Below, piece after piece: positions 63,191-64,000 of a stretch of DNA of 64,000 bases. The first letter of the stretch is position 1. Each line of letters opens with the position of its first letter. A program made the position numbers and the translations under genes. The notes under the pieces are model-generated. The model did no database searches. It was given only the letters and a program-made list of their open reading frames with translations, and was not told the DNA's origin. The stretch is from assembly GCA_905221605.1 (NCBI GenBank), contig CAJNDS010002149.1, positions 222,972 through 286,971 on the forward strand, written 5' to 3'. The stretch comes from Symbiodinium natans (lineage: Eukaryota > Sar > Dinophyceae > Suessiales > Symbiodiniaceae).

Positions 63191-64000
63191 GACACCATGA
63201 CCCGAACATAGGGAACTAGTCCCCCAATATTGTGTGTGTGGTTCTTTTTGGTTTAGGTTTTTGTTACTAAAAAACTCACTCAACAACAATAACCAATAAA
63301 ACCACTATGACCCAGACCTGGGGGACTAGTCTTCCATTTTTGTTTGTTTTTTTTGGTTTTGGGGGAGACTGTGACCTGGAGACGGAACCAAACAGATATA
63401 TGCTATACGAAACACCGTAACACCCACAAAAACCCACAAAAAAAAAAAAAAAGAACCAACATCTGGGGAGACTAGCGCACTGTCTGCGGGGCACAGTCTC
63501 CGCAACTCCCCAAAAACACAAGAAAAAATTGGGAGACTATATAGCCCCCTGGGTTCGGGTCATATGTCTCCAAATTTTGGGGTTTCGGGAGACTGTGACC
63601 TGGACACGGAGCCAAACAAAACTCCCCCAAAACCAGCAAAACCAAAAAAATAAAAATCCCGGAGGACCTGGCCCAAACCAAAAAAAACAAAAAAAAAACA
63701 AAAAAAACACCAAAAAAAACAAAAATGTCAAAAACCAAAAAAAATCGGAGGGCCTTGCCCAAACCAAAAAAGCCAAAAAAGCCAACAAAAAACAACAAAA
63801 AAAATTGAAGGGCCCGCGTCGTGGTTCCCCAAAGTATTGTGTGTTTTTTGTTTGTATGTGTTTGGCTTGGGCCAGGCCCTCCGAAATATTTGTTTTTTTT
63901 GGTTTCTGGTTTTTCTTTTTGGTTTTTTTTTTGGTTTGGGCCAGGCCCTCCGAAATTTTTGTTTTTTGGTTGTTGGTTTATTTGGTTGTTGGTCTATTTG
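63190..64000. repeat. CAAA/GTTT-rich repeat with tandem and inverted copies
   Basis: GAGACTGTGACCTGGAGACGGA at 63365 recurs as GAGACTGTGACCTGGACACGGA at 63590. GGACTAGTC-type blocks recur at about 63218 and 63328. GGCCAGGCCCTCCGAAAT followed by GTTTTTTTTGG occurs at about 63872 and 63940 in one orientation, and its complement (GGAGGACCTGGCCCAAACCA, GGAGGGCCTTGCCCAAACCA) at 63661 and 63750. The sequence continues past the window end. Confidence 0.85.

Noticed and set aside
1-64000. CRISPR arrays, rRNA operons, bacterial operons, phage genes
   Set aside because: Looked for and not seen; the tandem arrays lack spacer structure and the genes are intron-rich.

Overview
The window looks like nuclear DNA of a dinoflagellate (Symbiodiniaceae-like or a relative; species not determinable by eye). 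The evidence: short exons interrupted by many short introns; splice junctions that nearly all read AG|G on both sides, with GC donors more common than GT and some GA donors; an ubiquitin-like plus ankyrin architecture that is common in these algae; and many degenerate TTTAGGG/CCCTAAA telomere-type heptamers. I see no bacterial operon, rRNA gene, tRNA gene or CRISPR array. Every gene I could support lies on the minus strand, which fits the unidirectional gene arrays known from dinoflagellates. All splice sites below were placed by hand from phase and motif, without transcript data.

Layout. 0-1.3 kb: scattered exon-like pieces. 1.3-7.8 kb: a gene-free repeat block (TA and poly-C tracts, a degenerate ~220-bp repeat, telomere-like heptamers, hairpins joined to a CTTAGTT heptamer array). 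7.8-14.7 kb: isolated exon-like pieces, including a secreted Cys-rich protein. 15.9-17.8 kb: a gene with thrombospondin type 3-like calcium-binding repeats. 18.5-22.9 kb: sparse exons. 22.9-25.3 kb: a complete five-exon model of a 539-residue multi-pass membrane protein with a coiled coil. 26.0-28.5 kb: a ten-exon amino acid/auxin permease (AAAP) transporter, C-terminal two thirds recovered. 28.5-31.1 kb: unrecognised exons. 31.9-34.0 kb: a ubiquitin-like/ankyrin protein.

34.1-42.4 kb is a second gene-free block and the most striking part. It is AT-rich and carries a diverged ~330-bp repeat, then three tandem arrays of unrelated monomers placed head to tail (a 57+53-bp dimer, a ~57-bp unit, a ~41-bp unit), a long poly-C tract, and a family of ~30-bp palindromes. 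42.4-62.3 kb returns to minus-strand exons, several with clear membrane segments (46.4-46.8, 48.7, 50.4-51.1, 54.4-54.8, 57.3-57.4 kb), and ends in a helical-repeat-like gene at 60.6-62.3 kb. 62.3-64.0 kb is AC/GT-rich repeat DNA with inverted copies.

The recognised genes do not form one pathway. Two encode transport or membrane functions (AAAP transporter, multi-pass protein) and are adjacent; others are protein-interaction or calcium-binding scaffolds. Paralogous coding fragments sit on both sides of the multi-pass membrane gene, which suggests local segmental duplication.
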